Source of the DNA: Sipunculus nudus
Taxonomy: Eukaryota; Annelida; Sipuncula; Golfingiida; Sipunculidae
Length of the DNA stretch: 64,000 bases
Direction: 5' to 3'
Assembly (NCBI GenBank): GCA_026874595.1
Contig: CM049308.1
Span: 52,467,624 to 52,531,623, forward strand
In this document: piece by piece, positions 1 to 11,840 of the stretch
Layout of the letters: every line of letters starts with the position of its first letter
How positions within the stretch are numbered: position 1 is the first letter of the stretch
Program-made: the position numbers and the translations under genes
Notes under the pieces: generated by a model
The model's database searches: none
What the model was told of the DNA's origin: nothing
Seen by the model: the letters and a program-made list of their open reading frames with translations, nothing else

Positions 1-375
1 GCACCTTGGGTCCCTGGACAGCACAATTGAATTCATTGAACACACCAGCAATTTGATTGAAATTTTCTGGGTCAAGTCCAGGCCCAGCAGAACAATGGGT
101 GACCCAAGGATCAGAAAGTTGCAGCTGGCAGCAGAATTCTTCTTGAAATGGGAGAAACGAGAGAAAACACCAAATACTTGCTGACAACAGAAACAAGGCA
201 AGACATCCAGTCTGCTAAAACATGGATTTTTGGTATTATACACCAGGTAACTTCAACTCTGATATTGTTGAAAATTTCTTTTGTCAACAGCGTGGAATAC
301 GTCATGGACTTGCAACAAATGCTACACTGGCTCAGTATTGACTTGCCATATATGCAGTCATACTTGGCCATATGT
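1..375 (+). pseudogene. Decayed P-element/THAP9-like transposase, C-terminal part
   Basis: Conceptual translation in three successive frames gives a collinear transposase tail. The first frame reads FIEHTSNLIEIFWVKSRP, then DPRIRKLQ and AEFFLKWEKREKTP, and stops at TGA 182-184. The next frame overlaps it and reads LLTTETRQDIQSA. The third, from about 246, reads SDIVENFFCQQRGIRHGLAT and continues to a TGA at 339-341, with a conserved-looking LAIYAVILG after it. The block S-D-x2-E-N-F-F then R-G then T-N-x-T-x2-Q-Y resembles the C-terminal RNase H-fold block of P-element/THAP9 transposases (S-x-D-x2-E-x-F-F ... N-N-P-T). That family link is from memory of the motif. Two frameshifts and one stop make it a fossil, and the left part is cut by the window edge. 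A second decayed copy of the same family lies at 33716-34075. It could belong to a P-like family specific to invertebrates. Confidence 0.6.
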
Positions 376-1543
376 CACTAAAATCCGACAAAGGAAAACA
401 AAAGTATGTGCCATATGCTTTCTCGACCAACATCCCTTTACATAAGCGCCCTTCTGCTTCAAAAAGATGATTTAAAAAATAGAACAGCCCCCTTCCTGAC
501 TTTAAGGCTGCACCCCCTCTAGTTTATTTATCAAAACCTGGATACCCCACTGGTGAATTCCTTAATTTCAGATAACATGTTATGTACAAAGTGACAGAAC
601 TTTGGATGACAACCCTGCACAGCTGCCAGGATCTGGTTCAGAAGAGAAACAGCCCAGGGCTAGAGGTGTCTTCAGATGTTTGTTCCCAGAACCAACCACA
701 GAACTTGAGGGTTTTAAACTGCTTGGTAATTTTATTTTATTTGGGAAATGAATTTCGAGTTTTAATTTTTTTAATAGAAAGCACCAGCAGAATGATAAAC
801 ATTCTTATGCAGGACAGCTGCAGTAGTTCCCAGTTGTAAACTTAAGTGGAAGTGATCGAAATATTTCAAACAATATGAAACTGTTTTTGCTGTTTGTGTC
901 AAGGTAGAATATAATGCAATGAGCTATTTAGGAACAGCTCTGTAGTGAATTAAATCATGATAGTCCGGTGTGCATGGATACAGTTGTTGACTGAGAATGA
1001 TACTGGTTCAGACCCAGATGACACAGACTGGGATTCCTATGCATCCTAACACGATACATCTGATGCAACTGTTGGGGCCTCATCCGACTCGGTGGAAGAT
1101 TTTCAATTTTCACCAAAAGCACATGAACAGATGGCGCCACAGGTCTTGGGTACAAGATGGAGGAGTCCAAAATCTATGAATATGCACAATTTCAGGCCAA
1201 TAGGGCACATTATTCCTCAGAAAAGGGCATTTATTTTTTTCTACACAAACGAGTAGGTTGGTGGCGCAACCTGTCTGGTTTATGAGAAAATTTTCCAAGA
1301 TGGATAGACATGCCAAATAAAAGACCAGTACCTTGAACCAAACCGGAGATATGAGCATGTTTCACCCAAATTTCAGGCCAATGGGGCAAATCACTCCTGA
1401 GGAAAGGGCGTGGGTGAATGGGTCGAAATTCGCCTTCTGGGTCGCATCACGCCACACTGCCCGTCTGTTGCTAGGCACGCCGTTCTGGTTCCGTTCTCGT
1501 CCGTTGTCGTCGCCACTGTCTAAATCTGAATCTAGGATAAGGA
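376..1543. other. Intergenic stretch, no gene seen
   Basis: Short open frames occur on both strands but none has recognisable protein motifs or a convincing exon structure. Two pieces around 1185-1215 and 1365-1395 (CAATTTCAGGCCAAT and CAAATTTCAGGCCAAT followed by similar bases) are near-duplicates about 180 bp apart, so part of it is a short diverged tandem duplication. Confidence 0.4.
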
Positions 1544-1984
1544 TACGCTCCCGAGGCAGCGGAAATCTTGCGCTTGTAAAGAAGCTACAGATTTTCGCGC
1601 TGCCCGCATTGACCGTCTATGATTCACTTAATCACCAGGTGGTAAACATGGACCTGTCTCAAGAAAACTGCTGATGTGACGAGCAGCAAACCAAATGCAG
1701 GTCAACAGACACTCGACAGGCATCAGGCTCCGCCCAGAAACCACGTGCGGGGCAATTCTCTCTGAGCCTGTGGCCTGTTTAAACGGTCGCCGCAGAATTG
1801 CCGCAGACGGGGTTTGCTTAGGGCCTTGGGCACATAGGATGCCCGGCCGGTAAGCACGTTTTTTTTTTCTGCGGACAACGAACCGCTATCTGGTGTCTTA
1901 ATATATCATAAATGGTCAAAACTGGCAGCGCGAAAATCAGTTGCTTCTTTAGAAGCGTAAGATTTCCGCTGCCTCCGGAGCGTA
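1544..1984. repeat. Foldback element with about 80-bp imperfect inverted arms
   Basis: The left arm (1544-1623) and the right arm (1905-1984) are reverse complements over roughly 80 bp with scattered mismatches. Both contain the block GAGGCAGCGGAAATCTT in opposite orientation, followed by TTTTCGCGCTGCC. About 280 bp of unique sequence separates them. The layout fits a foldback element or MITE that forms a long stem-loop. I did not find a clear target-site duplication, so the outer boundaries are approximate. Confidence 0.6.
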
Positions 1985-2011
1985 CTTTCTATTAACAAGG
2001 GATTTCCACTG

Positions 2012-2336
2012 TCATTGGTATGAACATGGAATAAAGTATGTGCAAGATATCCTGGATGAACAAGGACAGTTCTGTGCTCTCGATCAGTTTATTGAGCAAT
2101 ATAACGTAAAATCTTGGATTTTCTGCTTCCTTCAAGCAAAACCAAAACTGTGGAGGGATATTTTAAGAGAACAGGCAAATAATAATTCAATTCAAGACCT
2201 GGCTGAAAATAATCTTCAGAATACTTCCAAAAACAATCTCAGTTCCCTGCAAAGTAAATCAAAATCATTTTACAATTTGTTAATAAAACCAAAATATGAA
2301 GAACCTACTGCAACAGGAGTATTATATGTCTTTTGA
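2012..2336 (+). pseudogene. LINE retrotransposon fragment (region C-terminal to reverse transcriptase)
   Basis: The open frame reads HGIKYVQDILDEQGQF, then a phenylalanine/tyrosine-rich stretch ending in LQAKPKLWRDIL, then a KSKSFYNLLI block. This order (a G-x-x-Y-V-x-D-I-L-D-x-x-G-x-F block, an x-A-x-P-x-x-W block, a K-x-x-Y block) matches the poorly conserved segment that follows the reverse transcriptase domain in non-LTR retrotransposons of molluscs, as I remember it. The frame stops at 2334-2336 and there is no reverse transcriptase domain next to it, so it is a truncated fossil copy. The LINE clade cannot be assigned from this piece. Confidence 0.5.
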
Positions 2337-2686
2337 TCAATTCAAATTATACATTGGTGACCAAAACCGGTACTTGATTAGTATAAAGACATCAGACTTT
2401 CATTTTAAATGTTTATAGCGGATAATCCCAATTTAAGAGAGGTTGCATCGCATGGACTTAGCTCACAATGGACTCTGTGACTAGTTTGAAAGTAATATTG
2501 ACACCATTGAGCTGAGAATTTTCTATTGTGTTTATATAGTTGACTTCTGGAGAAAATTAAAAAGTCTCGGAGACAAACAGCCTATTATGCACGTTTTCAG
2601 TTAATAGTAGAGAAATTATGTTTGGGTGTTACGAAAATGACACGGTTAAATTATGATATCGTAACAACCTCAATTTTCTTATCATT

Positions 2687-2707
2687 GGGGGGGGGGGGGG
2701 GGGGGGG
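2687..2707. repeat. Poly-G tract (21 G)
   Basis: An uninterrupted run of 21 G on the plus strand in AT-rich surroundings. Similar G or C runs occur at 31025-31038, near 38528-38540, near 54467-54479 and near 56036-56050. Length is likely polymorphic and may be miscalled by sequencing. Confidence 0.9.
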
Positions 2708-4818
2708 ATTCATACATACAAGAAAATGCTCAAAGAAACAGATCTCTTTCAGTTCTTTTATTTGAATTAAATTGTAGAAATATATTTATGCAAAGAAAGG
2801 ACAGGAGAAAAACTATATTGAACAAAATAAACAGTCTTCTTGATACAACGCCATAAACATACACACACTCTCTCTGTAGTGTAATAGTAATATCAATAAA
2901 TTAATAGTTTTTACATTAGATATTACTTCAGACTTCCCTGCTGTGTATGTATTCTTGTGTATAAACGTAAAGATAACCATGAAAACACATGGTACACATG
3001 TTTCATAAGAACAGCGATGAAATTTGTTTTTATATTTCACTGTCGCAAACAATGGTCTATCAAACAATACGATGAATATCATGAATATCCAAGGCATCAA
3101 TGAATACACGGAAGATTTATTGGGTGAACTGTAAAAATATTAAAACATTGTGTTATCCAAACTAGATTGATCAATAATGTTCCAAAGCAGTTTCGTTTTG
3201 TTAACATTTTATCATATATATGTTCTGTGTTAAAACAACTGATATAATATTTTTGCTTTCCGATATCAATGATGAAAAAAATAATGAAAATGAATAACTG
3301 AGACATCGGATAGAAAAAAAGAATATATGGCCTTACATTTGACCCAGGCTCTCACCCCATGCTTGGTCAGTAAAAGTGAAAAACACGTTTCTCGCTTTAG
3401 GAAATGGAGGGTTCAACCCAGGAGGATAAATGACAGAACCTAATTCAAGGTCCCAATTTCAGGAACAGGGGCGGGATTGGGTGGGGTGTCAGGCCTTAAA
3501 ATTTGAAAAATGTCCGGCGGCTGAAAATGGAATACGGACCCTGTGTATAGAGTCCCGTTGAGTCCGCTTCTGCTACATACGAGGTATGCATATTTCTGGG
3601 TTTTCTTTTTAGGAACAGCTTCCTTGTAACGTACATTTAATTCATCTTTAATGTGTTCCTCAAATCAACCTAATCCTTTTACGTCCAACGATAGAATCCA
3701 GTCAAATATCATCGTAAACCTGGATGCCCCCGCGTCTCATTCTGGTTCGCAATGTAAAGATGATCACTGACCAGGTTTTCAATGTAAACACACCGGGGTT
3801 TGTACACAGCGCCACAAAATAAATGTAAAAACTATTTATACATATCTTATTGAGACAGTATCCCATTGAAAACCAATATTTTCTTTTAACTTTTATAATA
3901 AAATATGAGCCATCATTCTCAGTTAATATGTCTCTCTATGTCTAGAAAACAGGCCTGATAAACCTCTGATATCTTCTGAATGATATGTGGGTGTCATGAT
4001 TTTCATTATTACAAATATTTAACGTTACTTCTTCATAACATTTTCAGATAGCTCACAGAGACATTGTATTAAAACTAAATTACTCTGATACACTAGAGGT
4101 CAGGTCACAGGTCAGGCCATGGGTGACCAGAGTTCATGCCTCACAATATGGCTATGGCAGTGATTGTCTTCTGCTCTTCCCTTCATGATAAAACTCTGTT
4201 ATAAATATCATATATTAGATAACCAGGACACCCCACATGTACCACACCTAATAAATAAAGGATATATAAGTAGAATGAACAGAGTTTAAGCTGCATCTTA
4301 GTCTGAATGACTCTTGACTCTTTTATTCCTTGCTTTTGATATACCAGAAAGAACGGTACGAGATTTCTTAAGACAATATTCAAGGCTGAGTATGGAGCCC
4401 GGGTGCCCCCGGGTGTAATTCTCAGACTGTATCAAGGCAAGCTTTATACGTTACGGACAGTACAGAATCCGGATACTAAATCCGCATGGTACTTTAAATA
4501 TATAGTTAGGTCCTTACCAACAATTGATATAAATAAACTAGTAGACAATATTAGTATGACAGACATGCAAAAAGGCCGTATATCTCCTCGCCTAAAGTAT
4601 TGATATATGATTCAATACTTTTAAGAATAATATGTTTTTTTACTATAACCCAGGAATGAACTCCGTTGGCTCTGGAAAATGTTGACAATATGATACAAAA
4701 AGCAAGGTGTAAAACTCTACCTTAGGTAAACCCTGCCTATCTGGGTACATGCATGAATATGCTTTATTCAAATACACGATATCACCCTTAAGTGCAGTTG
4801 TACTTTTAACATCCAGGG
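2708..4818. other. Intergenic AT-rich stretch
   Basis: No supported gene. It includes a piece at about 3838-3930 that recurs at 55405-55505 (listed separately). A 66-codon open frame at 4403-4603 has protein-like composition (a YFKYIVRSLPTIDINKL stretch) but matches no family I recognise and has no clear splice sites. Confidence 0.4.
3838..3930 (+). repeat. Dispersed repeat, copy A (partner at 55405-55505)
   Basis: About 95 bp here and about 100 bp at 55405-55505 align in the same orientation. Both contain ATACATATCTTAT or a near match, then GAGACAGT, then TATTTTCTTTTAACTTTTA, then ATGAGCCA and CTCAGTTAATA. The copies differ by scattered substitutions and small indels. Family unknown. Confidence 0.6.
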
Positions 4819-4866
4819 CACTGAAATGTACAAATAATATCGGGAGTAAATTTGTACATTTCAGTG
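4819..4866. repeat. Perfect hairpin, 17-bp arms and 14-nt loop
   Basis: CACTGAAATGTACAAAT at 4819-4835 is the exact reverse complement of the sequence at 4850-4866. The loop is 14 nt. It is not part of any repeat array that I can see. Confidence 0.85.
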
Positions 4867-4963
4867 TCACAGCTGGTCCTGAAACCTGACGTGCTTTAAT
4901 TAACGTATATCAAGGGGTGCCTTTGTCGGCTTTCTGTTCTCATAAACTGTTACACCAAGCACA

Positions 4964-7900
4964 TTTTTAGCTCAGCTGAATGAAAGTTATCTGAGCTATA
5001 GCGATCACTCTTTGTCCGTCTTCCGTCTGTCTGTCTGTCTGTCCGTCTGTCTGTCTGTCCGTCTGTCCGTCTGTCCGTCCGTTAACCTGGCACAAATCGT
5101 AACCGCTAGAACTGGAATCTTCTTACTTGACATCCTGGGAGGTCCATGAAAAATCTCCTTGGAAACCAGAAATTAGGTCTCTGTTACCCATATCCTTCGA
5201 GCTATGGGGCCCCAAAGTACCCCCCAGAAAAGTCCAAAATTTCATACAAAAACTTCAGTATCTCATTAACTACTTGACTGATGGTCATGATTTTTGGCAT
5301 ACATATTGATCATGAGAGGTTCCATCAGTTCCTGAAGACTGGTGGTGCCACCTGTATTTTTCGATTTTTTACGAATTTTTTTTCTCTATTTTTGAGACCT
5401 TTAAAAATGTGAACATCTGTTAACAAGGCACAAATCGTAATGACTGGACTTAGAATCTTCATTCTCGACACACTGAGAGACCTATGAAAAGTCCCAATGG
5501 AAACCAGAAATTAGGTCTCTGTTACCCATATCCTTCCAGCTATGGAGCCCCAAAGTACCCCCAAGAAAAGTAAAAAATTTCATACAAAAACTTCAATATC
5601 TCATTAACTACTTGACTGATGGTCATGATTTGTGGCATAACTATTGATCATGAGATGTGTCATCACTTCCTGCAGACTGGTGGTGCCACCTTTATTGTTC
5701 GATTTTTTACGATTTTTTCCTCTATTTTTGAGACCTTTAAGGATGCTGTCATCTGTTAGCATGGCACAAATAGTAACGACTGGACCTAGAATCTTCATTC
5801 TTTACACACTGAGAGGTCCATGAAAAATATCCTTGGAAACCAGAAATTAGGTCTCTGTTAACCATATCCTTCGAGCTATGGGGCCCCAAAGTACCCCCCC
5901 CCCGAGTAGTCAAAAATTTCATACAAAAACTTCAATATCTCAATAACTACATCACTGATGGTCATGATTTTTGGCATACATATTGATTATGAAATGTTCC
6001 ATCAGTTCCTGCAGACTTGTGGCGCCACCTGTATTGTTTGATTTTTTACGATTTTTTCCTCTATTTTTGAGACCTTTAAGGATGCTGTCATCTGTTAACG
6101 TGGCACAAATCATAACGACTAGACCTAGAAACTTCATTCTCGACACACTGAGAGACCTATGAAAAGTCTCCATGGAAACCAGAAATTAGGTCTCTGTTAC
6201 CCATATTCTTCGAGCTATGGAGCCCTAAAGTACCCCCAAGAAAAGTAAAAAATTTCATACAAAAACTTCAATATCTCATTAACTACTTGACTGATGGTCA
6301 TGATTTGTGGCATAACTATTGATCATGAGATGTGTCATCTGTTCCTGCAGACTGGTGGCGCCACCTGTATCGTTCGATTTTTTACGATTTTTTCCTCTAT
6401 TTTTGAGACCTTTAAGGATGCTGTCATCTGTTAGCATGGCACAAATAGTAACGACTGGACCTAGAATCTTCCTTCTCAACACACTAGAAGACCTATGAAA
6501 AGTCTCCATGGAAACCAGAAATTAGGTCTCTGTTACCCATATCCTTCGAGCTATGGGGCCCCAAAATACCCCCCCCCCCCCGAGTAGTCAAAAATTTCAT
6601 ACAAAAACTTCAATATCTCAATAACTACATCACTGATGGTCATGATTTTTGGCATACATATTGATTATGAGATGTTCCATCAGTTCCTGCAGACTGGTGG
6701 CGCCACCTATGTTATCTATCAAGAGGATACAAATTGCAACAACTGGACCTAGAAACTTCATTCTTGTCATGCAAGGAGGCCAATGAAGAGTGCCTGTGGA
6801 AAATTGAAATTAGGTCTCTGTTACCCATATCCTTCAAGCTATAGGTCTCTGAAGTATCCCTCAGAATAATGGACAATTTGATACAAAAGCTGAAGTATCT
6901 GAACAACTAATACGGAGATCATCATGATTCTTTGCATGGATATTGACCATTAAGTGTTTTTAGCTCAGCTGACTGTAAGTCATCTGAAGTATCCCTCAGA
7001 ATAATGGACAATTTGATACAAAAGCTCAAGTATCTAAACAACTATTGCAGTGATCACCATGATTCTTTGCATGGATATTGATCATGGAATGTGTCATCAG
7101 TTTCTCCAGTATGGTGGCGCCACCTGTATTTTTTTTTTATTTTTACGAATTTTTTTCTCTATTTTTGAGACCTCATAAGATGCGGTCATCTGTTAACATG
7201 GCACAAATCGTAACAACTGGACCTAGAATCTTCTCTCTTGACATGCTGAGAGGCCCATGAAAAGTTTCCTTAAAACCTTGAAACTAGGTCTCTGTTACCC
7301 ATAACCTCTGAGCTATGGGGCTCCGAAGTACCCCCCAGAATAATGGAAAATTTGATACAAAAGCTCAAGTATCTGAACAATTATAATATTGATCACCATG
7401 ATTCTTTGCATGGATATTGATCATAAAAATGTTTCAACAGTTTCTGCATTCTGGTGGCGCCACCTGTATTTTTTTCAATTTTTAGCTCAGCTGACTGAAA
7501 GTCATCTGAGCTGTAGGGATCACCTTTTGTCCGTCGTCCGTCCGGCCATCCAGGCGTCTGTCTGTTAACAGGGCACAAATCGTAACCGCTAGACCGGGAA
7601 TATTCTTACTTGAAATCCTGGGAGGTCTATGGAAATTCTCCTTTTAAACCTGAAAATTTAATACAAAAGCTCAAGTATCTGAACAACTAATGCATTAATC
7701 ACCATGATTCTTTGCATGGATATTGATCATGGAGTGTTTCATCAATTTCTGGAGATTGGTGGCGCAACCTATATTTTTTTTATTTTTTACGATTTTTTTT
7801 CTCTACTTTTGTGATCTTTAAACATTTAGTCATCTGTAAACAGGGCACAAATCATAATGACTGGACCTTGAATCTTCTGTCCTCACCTCCAGGGAAGCCC

Positions 7901-8614
7901 ATAAAAGGTCTACATGGAAACCCGAAATAAGGTCCCTGTTACCCATATTCTGTGAGCCATGGGGCTCTGAAGTACCCCCTAGAATAAAGATTTGGTCATA
8001 TATTAACAGGGCACAAATCATAATGACTGGACCTAGAATCTTCTGTCCTCACCTCCAAGGAAGCCCATAAAAGGTCTACATGGAAACCCGAAATAAGGTC
8101 CCTGTTACCCATATCCTTCATGCTCTGGGGCTCCGAAGTACTCCCCAGAATAAAGATTTGGTCATCTGTTAACAGAGCACAAATTATAATGACTTGACCT
8201 AGAATCTCCTTTCTTGATATGCTGGGAGGCCCCTGAAAAGTCTCCTTGTGCACCTGAAATTACATCTCTGTTACCCATATCCTTCATCCTATGCGGCTTT
8301 GAAATACCCCCCAGAATAAACATTTCGATTTCTTAACAGGGCACAAATCATAATAACTGGACCTAGAATTTTATTTTTTGACATGCTGGGAGACCCCTGA
8401 AAAGTCATCTTGTAAACCTTGAAAATAGGTGTCTGTTACCCATATCCTTCATGCTACAGAGCTCCATAGTACCCGAATGAATATTGGATGATTTTATACA
8501 AAAGGTCAAGTTTGGAAAAAGTATTTCATTCAAATTTGACATTCAGATGATAAAATTACTTTTGTCAATGTCTTCCTGGTCAGCTGAGCGTCATGACCCC
8601 TGGGTCACTTGTTA
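4964..8614 (+). repeat. Molluscan-type element with internal tandem array of about 336-bp units
   Basis: It opens with TTTTTAGCTCAGCTGA, a second partly complementary TCTGAGCTATAG and a GTCTGTCC stutter (about 5026-5082). It ends near CAGCTGAGCGTCATGACCCC and TGGGTCACTTGTT. Inside, the landmark GCACAAATCGTAA recurs at about 5091, 5429, 5763, 6102 and 6438, giving a period near 336 bp for four to five well-kept units. Shorter, more diverged units follow to 8.5 kb. Each full unit carries a GGTAACAGAG-type block on the minus strand, an ATATTGATCATGA block and the palindrome GGTGGCGCCACC. The TTTTTAGCTCAGCTGACTG start recurs at about 6957 and 7480, which suggests nested or chained copies. The 60-85 codon open frames in each unit are similar only because the units are. 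A reverse-oriented copy sits at 54180-54690. Confidence 0.85.
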
Positions 8615-8710
8615 CTATCCCCGATTATATTTATATATTTTGTTCGAGTAATAATATTAATTTTTAACCCAGACATGGGTGATCTTAAAGACACTTTAGA
8701 GGTGGATATG

Positions 8711-9470
8711 TAGTCCATGGGCCAGGAGGGGTCACCGTGCATCCCTCTGGGATTTTATGACATAGGTATTTTTAGATCCCAAAGTATGTCCAGTTAATGA
8801 ATTAAGATGTTAACATTGATAATTTCGGGATACACTACCCTTTTAGGCCATTTAAAAACACGTCTTTACGCACGGCACCGTGGACAGGTAGCCTTGATAA
8901 GGGGTAGGGGTATGTAAATGCTTAAAGCTCGCTTTATATTTTACATATTCACTTCAAATAACCTGCATTGTGATTGCAAATAGTGGGGAAAAGTCACTGA
9001 TAACAATAATCATATGAATGTTTTATGTATTTTTGTTGATTTAACAATCAATCACTATACTTATAAAATATCCAAACAGAAAGTTGAATTTAACAGTTTT
9101 TTTCTTTCTTTTTTCACAACAGTAGTTTATTTTCGAGTTGATGTTGCATTTCTCAATTTCTAGTGCAATGATACATTAGTTCCTGACATTCTACAAATTC
9201 TGTTGATAAAATTATGAATATTTGACCATATACACCTGCAATGAATGACCCATTGTTCATTCTATTTTATGCTATCCCTTGTTTATAAGATGGATGTGGT
9301 GTTCCATGTTCCGCTTCAGATGCATTGATTTTCACTGTGATGCTTCCTTGATACTATCAATTGTTATTTCGCTGAACCTGAAGGTTTTTATATGTTTTAA
9401 AAATAATGGAAACCCTTTCTTGAACAATTTTTTACATATAATAATAAAACAAAAATAATCATATTTAAGC
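8711..9470 (+). repeat. Long repeat, left arm copy 1 (inverted partner at 21046-21404)
   Basis: It begins TAGTCCATGGGCCAGGAG and continues through GGGGTCACCGTGCA, GACAGGTAGCCTTGATAAGG and GGTATGTAAATGCTTA. Bases 8711-9063 are matched in reverse complement at 21046-21404. The whole unit, about 760 bp, is also repeated in tandem at about 9478-10150. The outer end coincides with the outer end of the inverted partner, as expected of terminal inverted repeats. Confidence 0.7.
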
Positions 9471-9477
9471 CATAATA

Positions 9478-9695
9478 CAAGAAGGGTCACCGTGCACCCC
9501 CTCTGAGATTTTATGACATAGGTATTTTGACATTTGTCATTACGCATGGCACCCGCGGACAGGTAGCCTTGATAAGGGACTATGGGTATGTAAATGCTTA
9601 TAGCTGGCTTAATATTTTACATATTCACTTGAAATAAACTTCATCATAACTGCAAATTGTTGGGAAATTCACTGATGAAAATAATTTGATCAGTG

Positions 9696-9752
<57 letters not shown>

Positions 9753-10150
9753 TAAGCAATTAATTGCGATTTAATAAAATATCGTGAAAGAATATTGATT
9801 TTAACAGCATTTTCTTTATTTTTCCGAACAATAGTTTTTTTCGAGACGATGTTGATATTTCTGAACCTTCTAGTGCATAAATACATTAGTTCTTGACACT
9901 TTGACAGATACTTTTGATAAAAGTATGAATATTTGGCCATATACACATGCATTGAATGACCCGTCCATGCAATAGTACCATTTGTATATAAGATGAATAT
10001 GATGTCCCATGTTCCTGTCGAGATGTACTTGATTTCCACTGTGATGCTTCCCCAAATCTATAAATAGTTATTTTCTTGAATATGAATGTGTTTATTGGCT
10101 TTAATAATCATAAGAGCCCTCTCTGGATCAATATATGAACACAATAATAA
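9478..10150 (+). repeat. Long repeat, left arm copy 2 (tandem, diverged)
   Basis: It repeats the 8711-9470 unit in order: GGGTCACCGTGCA, ATTTTATGACATAGGTATTT, GACAGGTAGCCTTGATAAGG, then the later half with CTAGTGCA, ATACATTAGTTC and TCCACTGTGATGCTTCC. It carries many substitutions and a TA microsatellite at 9697-9747. Its first 20-odd bases are missing relative to copy 1. Confidence 0.65.
9697..9747. repeat. TA dinucleotide microsatellite
   Basis: An uninterrupted run of TA repeats of about 51 bp. It sits inside the second copy of the long repeat and is absent from the first copy. Confidence 0.9.
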
Positions 10151-11479
10151 TCACAATAATAACTATATGAAATTTCTAATAGATAGAATATCAATCCGTT
10201 ATCCTGATCGATCTGAAAAATTGTGATGAATTTATCTACAAAAATGGAAGACCAAATATAAATAATTTAGTTATGTCAAAAGGAGAAAGAACAGGAAGGC
10301 ATGTGCAACAGTTTCAATTATTATACAAAATTAATAATAACGGCATATACAGCTGAACAACATTATTTGGTGTTGCTTGAATTTTTAATGTATTTATTGA
10401 TTTGGTTTCCATATTTTTGTTACAATTATATTGTGACGGAGTCATTGGTTGCCTTGTTATATTTAAATTCCTTACCATGTCGCTTTCAGATTTTCTTGCA
10501 AGGGAACGTACATGATATTAAATTGTAACCAAATCACAGATTCTATTCTAAATGTATACTGATGGATCAGAGTGACACTTTTAATGATTTCTTTTCAATG
10601 CCATCGTAAGTAATGGAAGGACATGGTATCGGAGTACATGTATTAACAGTGGAGCGGAGGTTATACAGTGACAGTACCATACAGGGAGGGGATCATATCT
10701 TAGTATGGGGGCCAATATATTGCCGTCGTTTTTTAATGTTAATTTTTGGAGACATATTGGACTCTCTTCCAAGGTTAATAAGCTTTGAAAAAATTGATGT
10801 CTCCATTTTTTCTTACTGGTTTCATATACTTCTGTCTTAAAGTTTTCATCATCATACCTTATGACCACCTCACAGGCTGCTCGTTATGATGAAATCAATG
10901 TTGTCATTGGATAATAAACTAAAATGTGCTGCCTTTTATAAAAGATCGCAGATGTAATTATAAATTTTGTGAGTTTTTGGATAACATATTGCTGACATTT
11001 TTACAAATTATCTTTTGTAATGAAAAATAGGGTTATTGTGTATAACATTATTTCTTCCCTATACAAGTCGTACACATCCTAGAACAAACAAATGTGGTTG
11101 TTAGCCTATACATTTAAGCCCTCCACACACAGTTTGGCAGTTTGGCAGTTGCAAACTTCAAACGAATAATATAAGCATTAAAGCTCTCCCATATTTCTCA
11201 CCTCAGAACAAACAAAAATGATGGATTATCTGCACATTTATTCAAGCCTTACACAACAAAGCAAAACTAATGCTGCTGTTATAAAATCGCTAAATCAAAA
11301 TTTTCACTGCTACTGTATAAACATATTTACAGTATAAACATTGCCTCCAAGAACCGCACAGGGTCAACTAGAGACTGAGGTAAATACTACGTAGTGATCC
11401 AATAGTACTGGTAGTTCTAAGAACTATATATGCCATCAATGTTATTATTGACATCTGCAGAGGAGTATCACTCGAATGA
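10151..11479. other. Stretch 3' of the large minus-strand gene; possible polyadenylation signal
   Basis: No gene seen. On the minus strand an AATAAA hexamer lies at 11237-11242, about 240 bp past the stop codon of the large minus-strand gene, and is a candidate polyadenylation signal. The rest is AT-rich and unremarkable. Confidence 0.35.
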
Positions 11480-11840
11480 TTAAGCCGATGGATCTCCATC
11501 ATCATCATCGTCATCATCTAGTCCCAACAGATGTTGCTGGCTGACGTTGTCACACACCTCTTCATCTGCTCCGCACATACACATCTCTGTACAGTTGAGA
11601 TTCTGCGACCTACAAGAGCAGTGAGATCTGCAGCTGGTCTTTTTACATCCACATTTAATGTGATGTGTTATGGTGTCTGGGGCTGGAGGGTCTCTTGTTG
11701 TGACAGGCACCAGATGGTCTCCCTCTATCACCCACCCATACTCGGTCGCTGGTGGGAGTTGAGGCTTAGGAACATGATCCTGATTCCACACCATGGATTG
11801 GAAGTGTGCCCGGGCAATGGCTTCATGCACGCTCCTCGTG
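11480..11840 (-). pseudogene. Segment 4: cysteine-rich C-terminal tail
   Basis: It continues the protein after the last frameshift, reading HEAIARAHFQSMVW, PKPQLPPATEYGW and PVTTRDPPAPDTI, and then a cysteine cluster of the form C-G-C-K-K-x2-C-x4-C-x-C-x7-C-x3-C-x-C. It ends with seven aspartates and a TAA at 11480-11482. The cysteine spacing suggests a compact zinc-binding module. The same tail, including the PPAPD and CGCKK blocks, follows the PIN-like block in the family members I recall, which supports the joined reading. Confidence 0.65.

Noticed and set aside
4964-8614. A family of 60-85 codon open frames with similar sequences on the minus strand (METFHRS-type)
   Set aside because: They recur because the 336-bp DNA unit recurs. 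They drift with the repeat, have no splice or start context and no domain resemblance.
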